Source: Trachythela sp. YZ-2020 (taxonomy: Eukaryota; Cnidaria; Anthozoa; Malacalcyonacea; Clavulariidae). Taken from it: a stretch of DNA of 64,000 nt. Within the stretch, counting starts at the first letter, position 1, and every line of letters begins with the position of its first letter. Shown here piece after piece: positions 1 to 12,000 of this stretch. The translations under genes and the position numbers were made by a program. The notes beneath the pieces were generated by a model. It ran no database searches. It was not told where the DNA came from and saw only the letters and a program-made list of their open reading frames with translations. The DNA lies in contig JADLSH010000220.1 in NCBI GenBank assembly GCA_016169945.1, positions 4,885,001 to 4,949,000 of the forward strand, written 5' to 3'.

Positions 1-87
1 ACGTAACGGCTAATTGTACAAACACTTTTGGTTCATACGATTGCAAATGTAGAAGTGGATATTCTGGAAATGTAAAAACTTGCACAG
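1..87 (+). CDS. EGF exon, 5' cut by window edge
   Basis: From position 3 it reads VTANCTNTFGSYDCKC and so on, the C-terminal two thirds of an EGF module with the C-x-C pair. It ends in phase 1 at TGCACAG followed by the donor GTACTG. The start is missing because the exon begins before the window. Confidence 0.8.
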
Positions 88-3000
88 GTACTGATAATAA
101 TTAAAATTGACCAATTTGGCATTAACGATTATTTTGAAATTCATGGGTAACTTGCGCTATTGCAAAGCATCAAGGTAGGTTTTGGCATGATGGCAGCTGC
201 ATACTTTGCATATGAGTGCAGGATGAATACATGGAATTTAAACGAGTAATATGTTAGTTTAGTTTTCAAAAGCTTTTAGAAATTCTGTGAGGTTTATTTT
301 GTGTCTGTACTCTAACATGGGATTTCTAGGAGCCATATATTTTGAGATATTTAACGTGGAGATCACGTCTGGCAAAGGCAAACATTGCCTCGATAGGACA
401 TGTACCAAGACAAATTTTAACTCTTCACACTTTTCCAAGGTGAATACAACGCTAATATGTCTTAAATAACACGAGATACGCTTCCTCATCACTTGCAACA
501 GGCAGTTCTGCGATCGACTTGCATTTAATAGTTCTAGAGGCATTGTCATCCCACCAATTTCCTTCTGAGTCAAGCTTAATAGAAACATGGCTATAATCAA
601 TCACTTTTTTTGCAAAAGCAGGTGCTGGGTTCATATTCTCAGTCTCATTGCATTTCCTTGTTAAAGTTGCCTTGTTAAATTTAACATTATCAAAAAGAAT
701 AGTGCTTTTAATATCCTCACTTGCTGGTACATGCCACTGTTGCAGTAGCTGTGTACCTGTTAAGTCATTTGGGACTTCAGTTAGTCCAAGATGCATGAAG
801 TCCAGAATTCGAAAAAGTAGGGAAGCTACATGCTTGGAGCAACCACCCTATCTAGCTAAACAAGAAACTTGTAGTCGTCACTTTCCCTGTGGTCTGATGA
901 AATTGAACAAACACATTATATTGCACCTTTTTCATTGAAGCTCAGTTAGTTTTGAAATGTCAGACTGACTTGTACTTTTTTGACCATTTTTTTCTTTTAA
1001 AAGCTGATAGCCATATTTCTTATGTTTGTGCCCATTCTGTGCTTTCCCCTGTTCTCCCGCAGTATCAGTAACTAAATACTGTTTAGGCAGCGTATGCTCA
1101 AAAGGAGAAAAAATTTCTGAGGTTCCTTGTCCACCATGTATGACCAGGAAATGTACGACTTCTTTGCTCCATCTTTTTTGCTATAAAAACACCAAAAAAA
1201 ACGTTAAGGAAAAGACGAGTGTAAACAGTAAAAGAGACACACGAACAAATATTTTCTTTTTAATGTTTTCAAAAATAGTAAAACAGCAGACAATAGTACT
1301 TAAAAGTACTCATAGAATAGTTAGTGGAAGCCTTTGGAAATCTTGGAAAATGAAAGGCCGATACTTTCAACTGAACGTTTTCGCGCCAAACTTCCTCAAT
1401 GTTTTGGCTTGTTGTGGGAACATTTTCGCCTCCAGAACTTTTAAATATGTCGATGAACAAGCCTGTCTTACTTATTTTAAAGAAGCTTTATCGTTGTACT
1501 CACATTTGGAATGTGTGAGAAGTAAAATTTGTGTTGGTCCAAGCAGATCGAAGCCATGTATACTTTGCCCGGTCCGATCGCCACGTTAAATAATTCAAAA
1601 TTTATGGCTCATAGAAATCCCATGATAGAATACAGGTACAAAATAAACTTCACAGAATTTCCAGAAGCTTTATTGAAAACTAAACTAACATATTATTCGT
1701 TTAAATTCCATTTATTCACTTCGCACTCATATGCAAAGTAAGCATAACATATACTCATTTTAGTTTTCCACGCTCGTACCTCAGGCTTTGCACAGGAAAG
1801 AAACAGTAGTAAGATATTTTACTAAATTGGGTGAAATGCATGTGTGACACAATACTAATTCCTTTCTCGCTTTCTATGCACGGGAAATGGCGGCAAATTT
1901 AAGTATAAACTCTTAAAATAGAAAATGGATATAGACGGGAAAAGTAGATATTAAATATTTAAATATAAGACTCATCGCATTTGAATAAACAACCTCTTAT
2001 TTCAGCAGTGATGTCATCGAACATTTCGTACAAAATTATTATTCGCCGAAGATCAGACTTAAGTGTAAGCATAGGCGTAGGAAACAACATCAAGTTGGGG
2101 GGGGGGGCACTTTGTCTTAAGGGCACCTCTTCTATTAGAAAAGGGCACTTTTTCCATTGTTTTCGCAGGAGAAAGGGGGACTTTAAAGAAAACTTGGGGG
2201 GGGCACTTGCCCCTTGACGTGCATGAGCGTTTCAATATGCTCAATTTTCTAGTAAAGCGTAAAGTTACAAAATTGTTAACGCAAAAATTATTCATTGTGC
2301 CAAAAAATCATTGAATACAAATTATCTGTCGGAAAGAGTCTTTATATTTAGAGCGAAAATTAAAGCATGCGCCAACGCTTTTCTGCAGCCCTACTGCATG
2401 ATTGAAGATTACTAATCAAGTCTCAAAATATTTTGAATATTTCAGACATTGACGAGTGTTCTCAGGGAAGCTATGCATGCGACACAAATGCACAATGTAA
2501 AAACACAGTTGGTTCATTCACCTGTCAATGTAACAGTGGTTATTGGAGAAATGGAAAAACATGCACAGGTGTGGAATCAATTTTTCAATAACAAAGTTAA
2601 ATAGTACACATCAAGCACCACGAAAAAAACGTTTCGCCATGTGCGGGAGCCGAAATTGGCGCAAATTTAAGTATAACCTCTCAAAATAGAAAAATTCCTG
2701 TACTAATAGAACCAACAAAATAAAATAGACGGAAAAAGTGGACATTAAATGTTAAAATTGGATTATAAACTGAAATAAAAATGGAATAAAAAACATCCTC
2801 TTTTAGCAGTGATGCCATTGAACACTCCGTGCAAAACTATTTATCACCGAAAATCCGACTTAAAATGTAAGCATAATACTCAGGAATATGGGCATGTTAA
2901 TATGCTCGATTTTTGAGTAAACTGTAAAGTTTAAAAAATTGTGAATGGAAAAATTATTCATTCTACGCAAAAATGACATTGAAACAGTATGGGTGAAACT

Positions 3001-6000
3001 GCCCTTCGGAACGTATCCTTAGATATAGCGCGAAAGTTGTCGCATGTGCCGAAATTTTTCTGCGATGTTGTTACCGCATGATTGGGGACTAGGAAATATG
3101 TCTCAAAATATTTTGATTACTTCAGATATTGACGAGTGTTCACAGGCAAGCCAATGAAATTCAATGAAATATTCCAAGCCAATGTCAGATGACATCACTG
3201 CTGAAATATGAGGTTTTCTTTTCCATCTCTGTTTCAGAATAAAATTTAAATATGATGAGACATATATGTAAATATTTAATCATTTTAATGTCTAGTTTAT
3301 CACTCTATTGCATTTTCTTTCTTTTTTTTTAAATAGCCATGTCTATTTGAGAGTTTATATTTAATTTCCAACCTATTTTAGTTTCCGCGCACGCCCAAAC
3401 GCATTTTCCGTGGTGTTTGCAGCGTACTGTTTCTAAATTCATAAATATTTTGTTATTAAAATAGATCATGGCATGAATGGATATTACTAAACAAGACTAA
3501 AAATATTTCAACAATTTCAGACATTGACGAGTGTTCTCAAGGAAGCCATATATGCCACAAAAATGCAACATGTAGCAACACTATTGGATCTTACGATTGT
3601 CAATGTCAAAAGGGCTACTCGGGAAATGGAATCATTTGCGCGGGTATCAATCTTGTCTTTAAAAGCAAAATTCTGCTCAACTTTGGAACTTATCGCTGCA
3701 CGACAGGAGATTACTAAACTTAAAATATTTTGATTATTTCAGACATTGACGAATGTGCAAAAGCAAGTTATGTGTGCGACGGAAATGCAAAATGTATCAA
3801 CACTGTTGGCACATATAATTGTCAATGTCGCAAAGGGTATTCGGGAAATGGAAACACTTGCACAGGTATAGAATATATTTTTAGGTGACAAAGATTATCT
3901 TAATTATTATATTAATTTTTAGATTAATTTGGGAATATATCACTGCAAAGACCACGTAAAGACGCCTGCCCATGCGCGCGGATAGATAATGCGCAACAAA
4001 AAAATATTGTTGAAGGTTTTTGTTTATAGAAATTTCGAGCGAATTGTATATAAATTATATTTTGAACCTAGCCAGGATAAGTCGCGAAATATGTCACTAT
4101 TGGCTGGAATTCAATCTGCAGAGAATTTTAGCATCTTTGCATGAACCGTAAAATTTGAAGAATTTTCAGCGCAAAAATTTTTAATTCTACGCAAAAAATA
4201 TTAAAAAAGATATCAGTGAAACTTAAATATGGAAAGTATCCTTGCATGGTTGATGGTTCAGCATAACTGAATTTCTTAGACAATATATTTATCGGCAGGT
4301 CTCATGATGTGAGATTACTAAATAAATTATTTTGAATATTTCAGACATCGACGAGTGTTCTCGCGGAAGCCATACGTGTGACACAAATGCAAAATGTAAA
4401 AACAGTGTTGGTTCATTCACCTGTCAGTGCAACGATGGATATTCTGGAAATGGAAATACATGTAAAGGTACAAATATAGAAGATTTAAACCGCTATCTAT
4501 TGATTCACGTAGCGCATAGGTGGTTCCAAATTCGGAGTAGTTTGGTCAGAATTATTTCTATTTTTCCTCATACTTCCCTGACATGTCGCACCAGTATAGA
4601 ATATAGTATAAATAATAGTACATATAGTATATATAGAATCAATATATATATGTTCAGTTTGGGGAATCTACTAGCTGTAGTTCTTGTTCGCAGACATTCT
4701 ACATCTGTCTCCTTGCTGTCTTTACGCAGTTCTTTCTTGGTCTTCTTTTCTTCACCTTTTTGGTGCTATTTTTTGTCTTGCTGTTTTCTTCGGAGGCTGT
4801 TTGGCTGCTACTCCGTCTTTCGGAGCGTGGTTAGTAGTCGTCTTGCGACGTGTTGTGGACCGGTTACCGGCCATTGGTCATGCTACAGTTTAAAATATTT
4901 ACTAGAAATACATGCTTGCAGTAACCACTCGCCCCAGCTGAACATTGCCAGACATTACATTCCAAAACATTACTATTGCTAATCTTTTTTATCAAAAAAT
5001 CTGCCATGCAAAGGTTGTAGGCGAGTCGGATATCTGCGTTCAAAACAAATTTTTGGCATAGAAAACAGAATTGGATCCTTGGCTCACACCCCTCTTCACG
5101 ACGCAATCAAAGGCTATCGCCAAATGAAATGTTTTACCTGACGTAATCTCTGTGGCTTCCTTTTAAATTTGCCATTAAAAGTGTGGAAGGAAACAATATT
5201 ATTTTGGAAAATTAATTTTGAAAGAATAAAAAATGGAAATTTTGTTTCAAGAAGAGGAAGCACAGTAGCCATGGCAACACGATAAAATAAACTTCTTTTC
5301 TGGAGTACAAAACAACAGGTTACAAAAACTACAAATATAATTAAAATATTAGTTGTTTTAGCCATACAAATCTGAGATATATGGTGTAGGCAGGGGTGTA
5401 TTGCCAAAATTTTAACAAGGGGGGCTCTCTGGTATACATTACCAACAGGGCAAAAAAAATTAAAGTTAAAAGAAAGTCGAACTTTGTCAGAACGGCTGAT
5501 TTTTAAAACTCTAATACAAAACTTTAATAAACTGTAACGTTAGTCATTAAACACTTCAAGTCTATAATAATATAAAACTTAAATACAAAACGTTAATTAC
5601 GTAAAAATTGTCTGGACAGAATTTAAACTAGATAACGAGACAAGTTTTGCCTTTTTACTTCTTGTATCTGTTGCACATCTGTGTTTAAGGAGCCAATTTG
5701 ACACAGCAGAGTCTGCGTTCCATAGGTGTGGAGGTGGGCCGTTGATGCTGATGAACAAAAGCGATGACATGTGCAACACCGTAAGTTTGGAGCGTATTGG
5801 TGAACAAACAAGGTTCATTTGCGAAAAACCTCTTTCTGCTTCAGAGGAACTGACGGGAATGGTATACATAATGCTCTGTATCAGCTTATCGTTAATGATC
5901 TTGGGTATTTTTCTCGGATCATTGAAGTATTCCCGAAAGGCTGGTATGATACCATATTCAGGTATTTGAAACCTTTGACAAATTCCTTGAATGGCCGTTT

Positions 6001-9000
6001 CTCCTTCGAGCCATGGAGAATATTCCAGAGTAGGCCACTTGTCTGGAATTAATGCTTCAAAATTCTTATTGCTGCTTCATTATTGAGTTAAGCATTCTTG
6101 AATTAATATTGTCAATTAATGCTTGGATGAACTGCTTTCGATCGAAAGAGATATATCCCTTCTTGATAAGAAAGCTTCCAAAGAGACCCCTTTAAATGCA
6201 GCATGATCTCCGGTTGTTGCCTGAAAGGTGTACTTTCCTTCATGAATTGCTTCTTTAATTCTGAACAGCGCATTTAATGTCCACTTCAGATGTCTATTTG
6301 CTTCAATCAAACTGAACTGTTGCGTTTGCAACGCTTCTGAGAGGATGGATAATTGAGCCAAGCAATCTTTAACGATTGCCACATCCTCGACAAATTCTCT
6401 TGTTGATAGCTTCTAACAATTCCTGGTAAGTCGCACGTTGGGTAGGTTTAACGGACATGTCTTCTGAAAGCTTTTTAAAATGGGCATAGAGAGCTGGGTA
6501 GTCATTCCATAAAGCTTTGACAGCTCTATAGGATGACGCGATCCAGCGAACAGTAAAAATTTTGCCAATCTTCTTCAGCTGTAAGTCAAGGTCTGTTGAT
6601 ATTTCACAAAGTTGCCGTTGTAACTTGGAAGAATAGGAGTACACAGAATATATTTTATCGAAAATGCTTGTATTGGATAGAAGCCATTTATTGACGATAC
6701 TGCATCTGAGATAGCCAGCTCTAGGCGGTGATTTAGACAGTGCCACAGAAGCAAGGCAGGAATTTTTCCTGCCTTGCCCCTACGCCGCTATGTACTCCAA
6801 GCATGACAGAGGCTCCATCGCTTGTAAATGCAATGAGATTCTTCGATAAGTAATCCTCGTCGAACCCGAACTCTGACAGCGTCGTAAGAATACACTTGAC
6901 GATAGATTCTGCATCTTGACCTTCTAATTCACGGATGTCAAGAAAACGTTCTCAGGAACTTCAAAAATTACTGCACGTATGTAAATAATAAGACATGCTT
7001 TCTTTGATAAAGACGTTGACTCATCAGTAATAATAGCGATTTTTCTGTCATTGTCCTTAATTGTTTTACATATTCTTTTTCTCATAGTGTCCGCGATACA
7101 TTCAATCATCTGCGTGCAACTGAACCTGGAATGTAAAATTGACCCAAGCTCAATCCCATTTGTGCTCTGCAGTGTGACAAGTTCTGGATAGTCCGTGAAT
7201 GGTCGGTTATGGTAGCCAACAAAATATGCGGTCCGCAAACATCTCTCTGTTAGTTCTCTTGAATGTTCAACACTCTTGAGTGATGCAGTCTCAATTTTTC
7301 TTTCTTTTTGTTCAGCTATAATGTTACTGGCGGCAATGTGCGCCTGAGATTGTGCGTGTTTTTGTATCTTTTTTCTCAATGCTTTCTGTGCTACTGCCTT
7401 CTCTCCATCCCTGCGCACAGAACATGTACTCCATTCACTACTCAAGTGTCTACTTTGCGCACTAGATGCTCCTAGACCCAGCAGTTTCACTCTTTTGCAA
7501 ATGCTGCAACCAATATTTCCATTTTCACATATAATCCATGGGTATGTCGTCATAAAGTAGTAGTATTGGTCTGATGACCAACAACTTGGGTATGTACCTG
7601 GGGAAATTATGGAAGTTTTGCAAGATTGGTTAGCTAAAGCACTAGCATTGTCAGTGGAACCACTCTGACCAGTCTCGACAATATCTGTTGCACTTTCACT
7701 TAAATTGTAATCTTTCAAATTCTTTTGTGAAATATCTACATGATCTAATTCAGGTTGGCTACTTGTACTACTGGTTGACTCACTCAATTCAATTGATTGC
7801 TCGTTTTCTGAGTGACTAAATGCATTAGTTGAGAAAAAGCTTGTTAATTTTTTCTGAACTTTTTTCCTTTTGGCCGGTGGTTGACTTCCATTTTCAGTTT
7901 CCATTGTTGTTTATAGTTTATACCCACTGGTGGAATTTGATTAATTCTATATCTGAACAGTAAGAATTTTTATATAATGATTATAATCAGTTTATTATTT
8001 TCTATCATTTGATATGTGTACCTCTATTGTTTATTCAGTACAGCTGAACTAACAAGTAACAAGTACAAAATCACAAAATAATACTAGGTATAACATTTTT
8101 TCGTTTGTATATATTTTAATTTTGATACAACATAGTGAGGATAATTTATAGTTTTATACGTGCAGGTTACACAATAAAATCTCGAACAAAAAGCTAATAA
8201 ATACATACAATGCAGTTGTAATACCAAAATCGAGGAATACAACCTATAAAAAACGTTTGACTTACCTTTCGGCTTGATTAGTTGATTTCAATTGCTTTCA
8301 TGCATATATACATAACAAATGAAACAAACAGGAAGCGCATGCTGCTTGTATCAGTGGTTAAAATAAACGACCACGGAACTACTTCATGTTATAGGCACCT
8401 AGTGGTTTGCATTAACGGTATAGGAATGATCGAAAAAAGGCTATATGAAATCATATACTTGTTAGAAGTGCATGCCGGATTAAATAATTTAAAATGAACA
8501 GTTACAAACATTGACATTATGCGATCTCTAAGAATTATAAAGGGGGGCTGAGCCCCCCCAACTTGACATAGAATTTTAACAAGGGGGGCTGAGCCCCCCC
8601 GAGCCCCCCCTCCAATACACCCCTGGGTGTAGGTATGTTCTTATGCATTCTATAAGCTTCAAATTAATGTTTAAATGCAACCTTCCGTTTACTAAAACGT
8701 TGCCAAAAGTTTATAAAACTAAACTGCCTTTTACTTATAAATTAGTTTTTTAAATGAAATCAGTTGAAAATATACAAATTCTCTCGTGTGAAACGATTTC
8801 GCTTTCCTTTTAAGTTGGAACTTTTTGATAGCATAAAATATAGGGTATTTAATTGTAAAAAAATGAAAATCTATGTAAATAAAACAACATTCTTACGGCT
8901 ATATCAACAATTTAATATAAGAAACTTGCCATATTTTTTCGATCATCTATCTCTATTTATCCTTTTTTATAAAGTATAAACGATAATTTGTTCCGCAGCT

Positions 9001-12000
9001 TTTCCTGAAGTCCCAAAAAGCTATTTATAAGTTATAATTCAGACTTACTGATATGACTTACTCATGTTTTTTTATAATTCGCTCATTCCACTCCTAACAA
9101 AGATTAGTGAGATGACCACCCATCACACCCATGAAACATAGCCACGCGCCCGCAAAACTTGATGAACTTTGGATTTCCCATTGCTTTCCTGTTTTTCCGG
9201 GTGTAAATATCCGAGCGGTATTAGTACCCTCGCACGGCGCTTCGCGCCGGCTCGGGGATGAAATAGATCATAAAATATTTATAGAGCATAAAATATTTCT
9301 GCCGGTTAAGTATTTTGTGGTCTGTTTGGAGCCGTATGGTAGGGTTGTAAAGGTTGACAATCTTTTCGTCCGGGAGTTCAAGAACATTGGAACCGGGACT
9401 GCAATTATTACAATGTCAATCCTTCGCCCTATACCTTCAGAGCTTGCTATATCATCTTTAAATGCTCTGTCAGGTATCGTGTGCAACCAAAATATTGCTG
9501 TGATTGTCAAGGCTTTGGGCATTTCGTCTTTCGTTGCCCAAATGGAAAGTCTAAGAGGGTAAAGCGTTAGGCTACTGAGTCTGCGCCAATTTCTCAGCCT
9601 ATGGAGATAGCTCAATATTGTCCGAATAGGCGAATGTTGGTGCGTCAACATCATTGGCTCCCTCACCAACCGGTCATTGAAGCTCGTCATCTGAGGTTGT
9701 AGCTACAGATGCCATTAGCACAACTACTATTGCTGTCACCCTGCTTGCTACGTCCAATACTTCAGAAGTTCTTTCTACAGTAACCACCACGCTGGCCTCA
9801 GCTGTTAGGAAGTCAGACCAGCTTGTGATGGAAATCAGTTAATTTAGTGAGATTGTTTCATTTACTGCTCCATTCTCTTGCCAGCGCCGTGTGTCCGCAG
9901 TGTACAAGCGTTCCGCAAGTATGGAAAATAAGCGCCTGCAACATCCACCACGTGTAGTTGCTAAGAAGGTATCACACACCGTGATTCTTCCTGCACAAAT
10001 TAATTCTGCCTCTTTGGAAAATCCTGCTGCTCTTTTGCAGGGTCACCAACATGCATTTCCGGCATTTGCTGTCCATGAATCTGTTCCGTCTACTAGCTTG
10101 GAGCATTCACATAAGGGTTCTGGGAAAGTTTGTCTTAAGAAATTTGTACGCTCTTCTAAGAAATCGGCTATTGCTAAAATCTCAGAAAATTGAGAAATTT
10201 ATTGGTTAATCAACACGTTGTGTAGAGGCTCGCTCCACGGTTTCAACATGAAACCGTTTTCAGGTCTTACAAGATAAGGTTCCTAGATCAGTTCCTGGTT
10301 TACTTTGCCTGGATTAGTAGTCGATCCAATCGCCAATCTTTCAGTAGCAGAGACTACTCTTGAGTCTGCAGGCACCAGCGACCATGAGCGTACGCCAATA
10401 TGCAAAAATCCACCTGCACAAATACCTGATTCTTGGCCTGGCGATATTGATCAGTCTCCCTCAGTATCTCCTCCACCTGAGCCAACCAGACGGCCGCTCG
10501 ACCCATCTTCGGCTCTGGTCCCATATGGTCATGTGTTTGAGGACAATGTTAACTTCCATCAACCTCCTTCTAATGAGGTAGCAAATTTTCCATCTTGTGC
10601 CCATGTGTAGGTGCCGTTAGAAAATCCATCGTCGGCTTCTTCCTCAATGTTTGAGCTCCCAATGTTGGATTTGTCAGTGCCTGATTCCCCGGATCTATTC
10701 CCTACAGTTCCTTGGGGTAGGCACTTAGATGGTCCGTTAATGTCACCATCCATCCACTACGCTTCTGGTGATTCTGCCTTGTCTTCTGACGGGTAATATT
10801 ATACTAATTCTCTGATCCTAATTTTCAAGAAAGTAGTGATGATGACTACTTATATTTAGATGATGCCGAGTTTGTTGATACCAAATTTGTACAGGATTGC
10901 AAATCTACCTTTTTGTCACGAGCGAGCAAAGATTGGCAAATTTGGGTTATGTCATGTTGTATAAGTAAGAGCACATTTTCAGGCTTGTTTTATCTTCTAC
11001 GATATTGCTTGTTTGTAATAAATTTGACCTGTTTTGGATGGCTTGAACATTAATCTGGATGCTCTTGTTTTTTGTTTGGTGGATTTCGCTTTGGGATACT
11101 GTTTATTCAGACGATTTAGTGAAGGACATACTGCCAAACATCGGTGATTCGGTGTAACAATGCCGCGATTCAATGTTGGTGCGTATATGAGAAAGAGGAA
11201 GCAGATGGTGGAAAAAGAGGTTGTAAACAGTGGCAAGATCCAAACGAAAATAGTACAACAAGAAAGCGTGTTCACAAAGAAGAGGAAACAGTCCCATGCA
11301 TTGGAAGAAAAGTTTAAAAAGCTCGATGCAAAGGTAAGGCACCAGCTTTGGATTTAAAGTCATATCATTAATATACATGTGAATGATGTGATGCGTGTAT
11401 TTCGATAATACATCTAACATTTTAAGTTTTAAGAATTTGCTTGCCACGTTGAAAACTACATTATTTGGTTTATAATTATATATATATATTGATTTGTTTG
11501 TGATAGGTCGAGAAAATAGTTAGTGAGGTAGAAACTATTACCGATATTGAGGATGAGCTTACACAGACAGATAGGAAGGGTAGTGCTAGCTATTTGTCAG
11601 AAAAGGCCCTTCAGAGTAGAAAGAAGAATCCTACTCGTTTTGAGAATGAAAATTAACATTAAAACCAGTAACCGCCAGAAAGAGAAGGAATGAAACATTT
11701 ATGGTTGCTCGGGAAATTCATGGAGGTGGTGAGAAGAGTTCAGTACCAGGTTCCATTGGTTTAGTAGACACAGCCTCAAGCAAAAGTAGCCCAAATATTT
11801 TAGTAAATGTTATGTCTTCTAACAAAAAATTCAATAAGAATGCATTTCCCACTATATATAGAGAAAATATTAGTACTTAGTTTTCCGATGAAAATATGAT
11901 AAGAAGCGTTAGTATATACTATAGTGGAGGCATAGCAGGTAAACAGAAATATCGGAAATTTTACAAAAATAGTTGCTATGAGACCTGTAGCAGCAATAAG

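Larger units (their letters stand above)
1860..3125. repeat. tandemly duplicated intron units of the EGF array
   Basis: The intron stretch 1880-2445 is closely related, in the same order, to 2640-3125. Shared parts include GCAAATTTAAGTATAA, the AATAGACGG segment, a CAGTGATG block and the run up to TTTCAG. This shows the array grew by duplication of exon plus flanking intron. A further copy is inverted at about 3160-3420. Confidence 0.75.
4902..9258 (-). mobile_element. non-autonomous Helitron copy A (with nested hAT)
   Basis: On the minus strand the element begins TCCCCGAGCC at 9258 and ends TTTCTAG at 4902. It is flanked by A and T exactly as Helitrons insert (A^TC...CTAG^T). The 5' end carries a strong palindrome (CCGGCGCGAAGCGCCG). 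A small bulged hairpin (TACTGC..GCATGTA) lies just before TTTCTAG. No Rep/helicase is present. Removing the hAT and one TSD copy leaves about 1.1 kb that aligns throughout with copy B at 43742-45549. Copies C (32315-33678) and D (58848-59660) share both ends. Confidence 0.8.

Noticed and set aside
1026..1589. 187-aa plus-strand open frame
   Set aside because: It overlaps minus-strand SWIM-element sequence and an inverted repeat copy. The composition looks like an antisense shadow.
4332..4982. 216-aa open frame including the last EGF exon
   Set aside because: Only 4345-4467 is EGF. The rest is read-through past a good donor (GTACAA), with no domain and odd composition.
9121..9258. Independent SINE ending in the GC hairpin
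   Set aside because: The hairpin block looked like a SINE tail at first, but the A^TC...CTAG^T limits shared by four copies place it at the 5' end of a Helitron.
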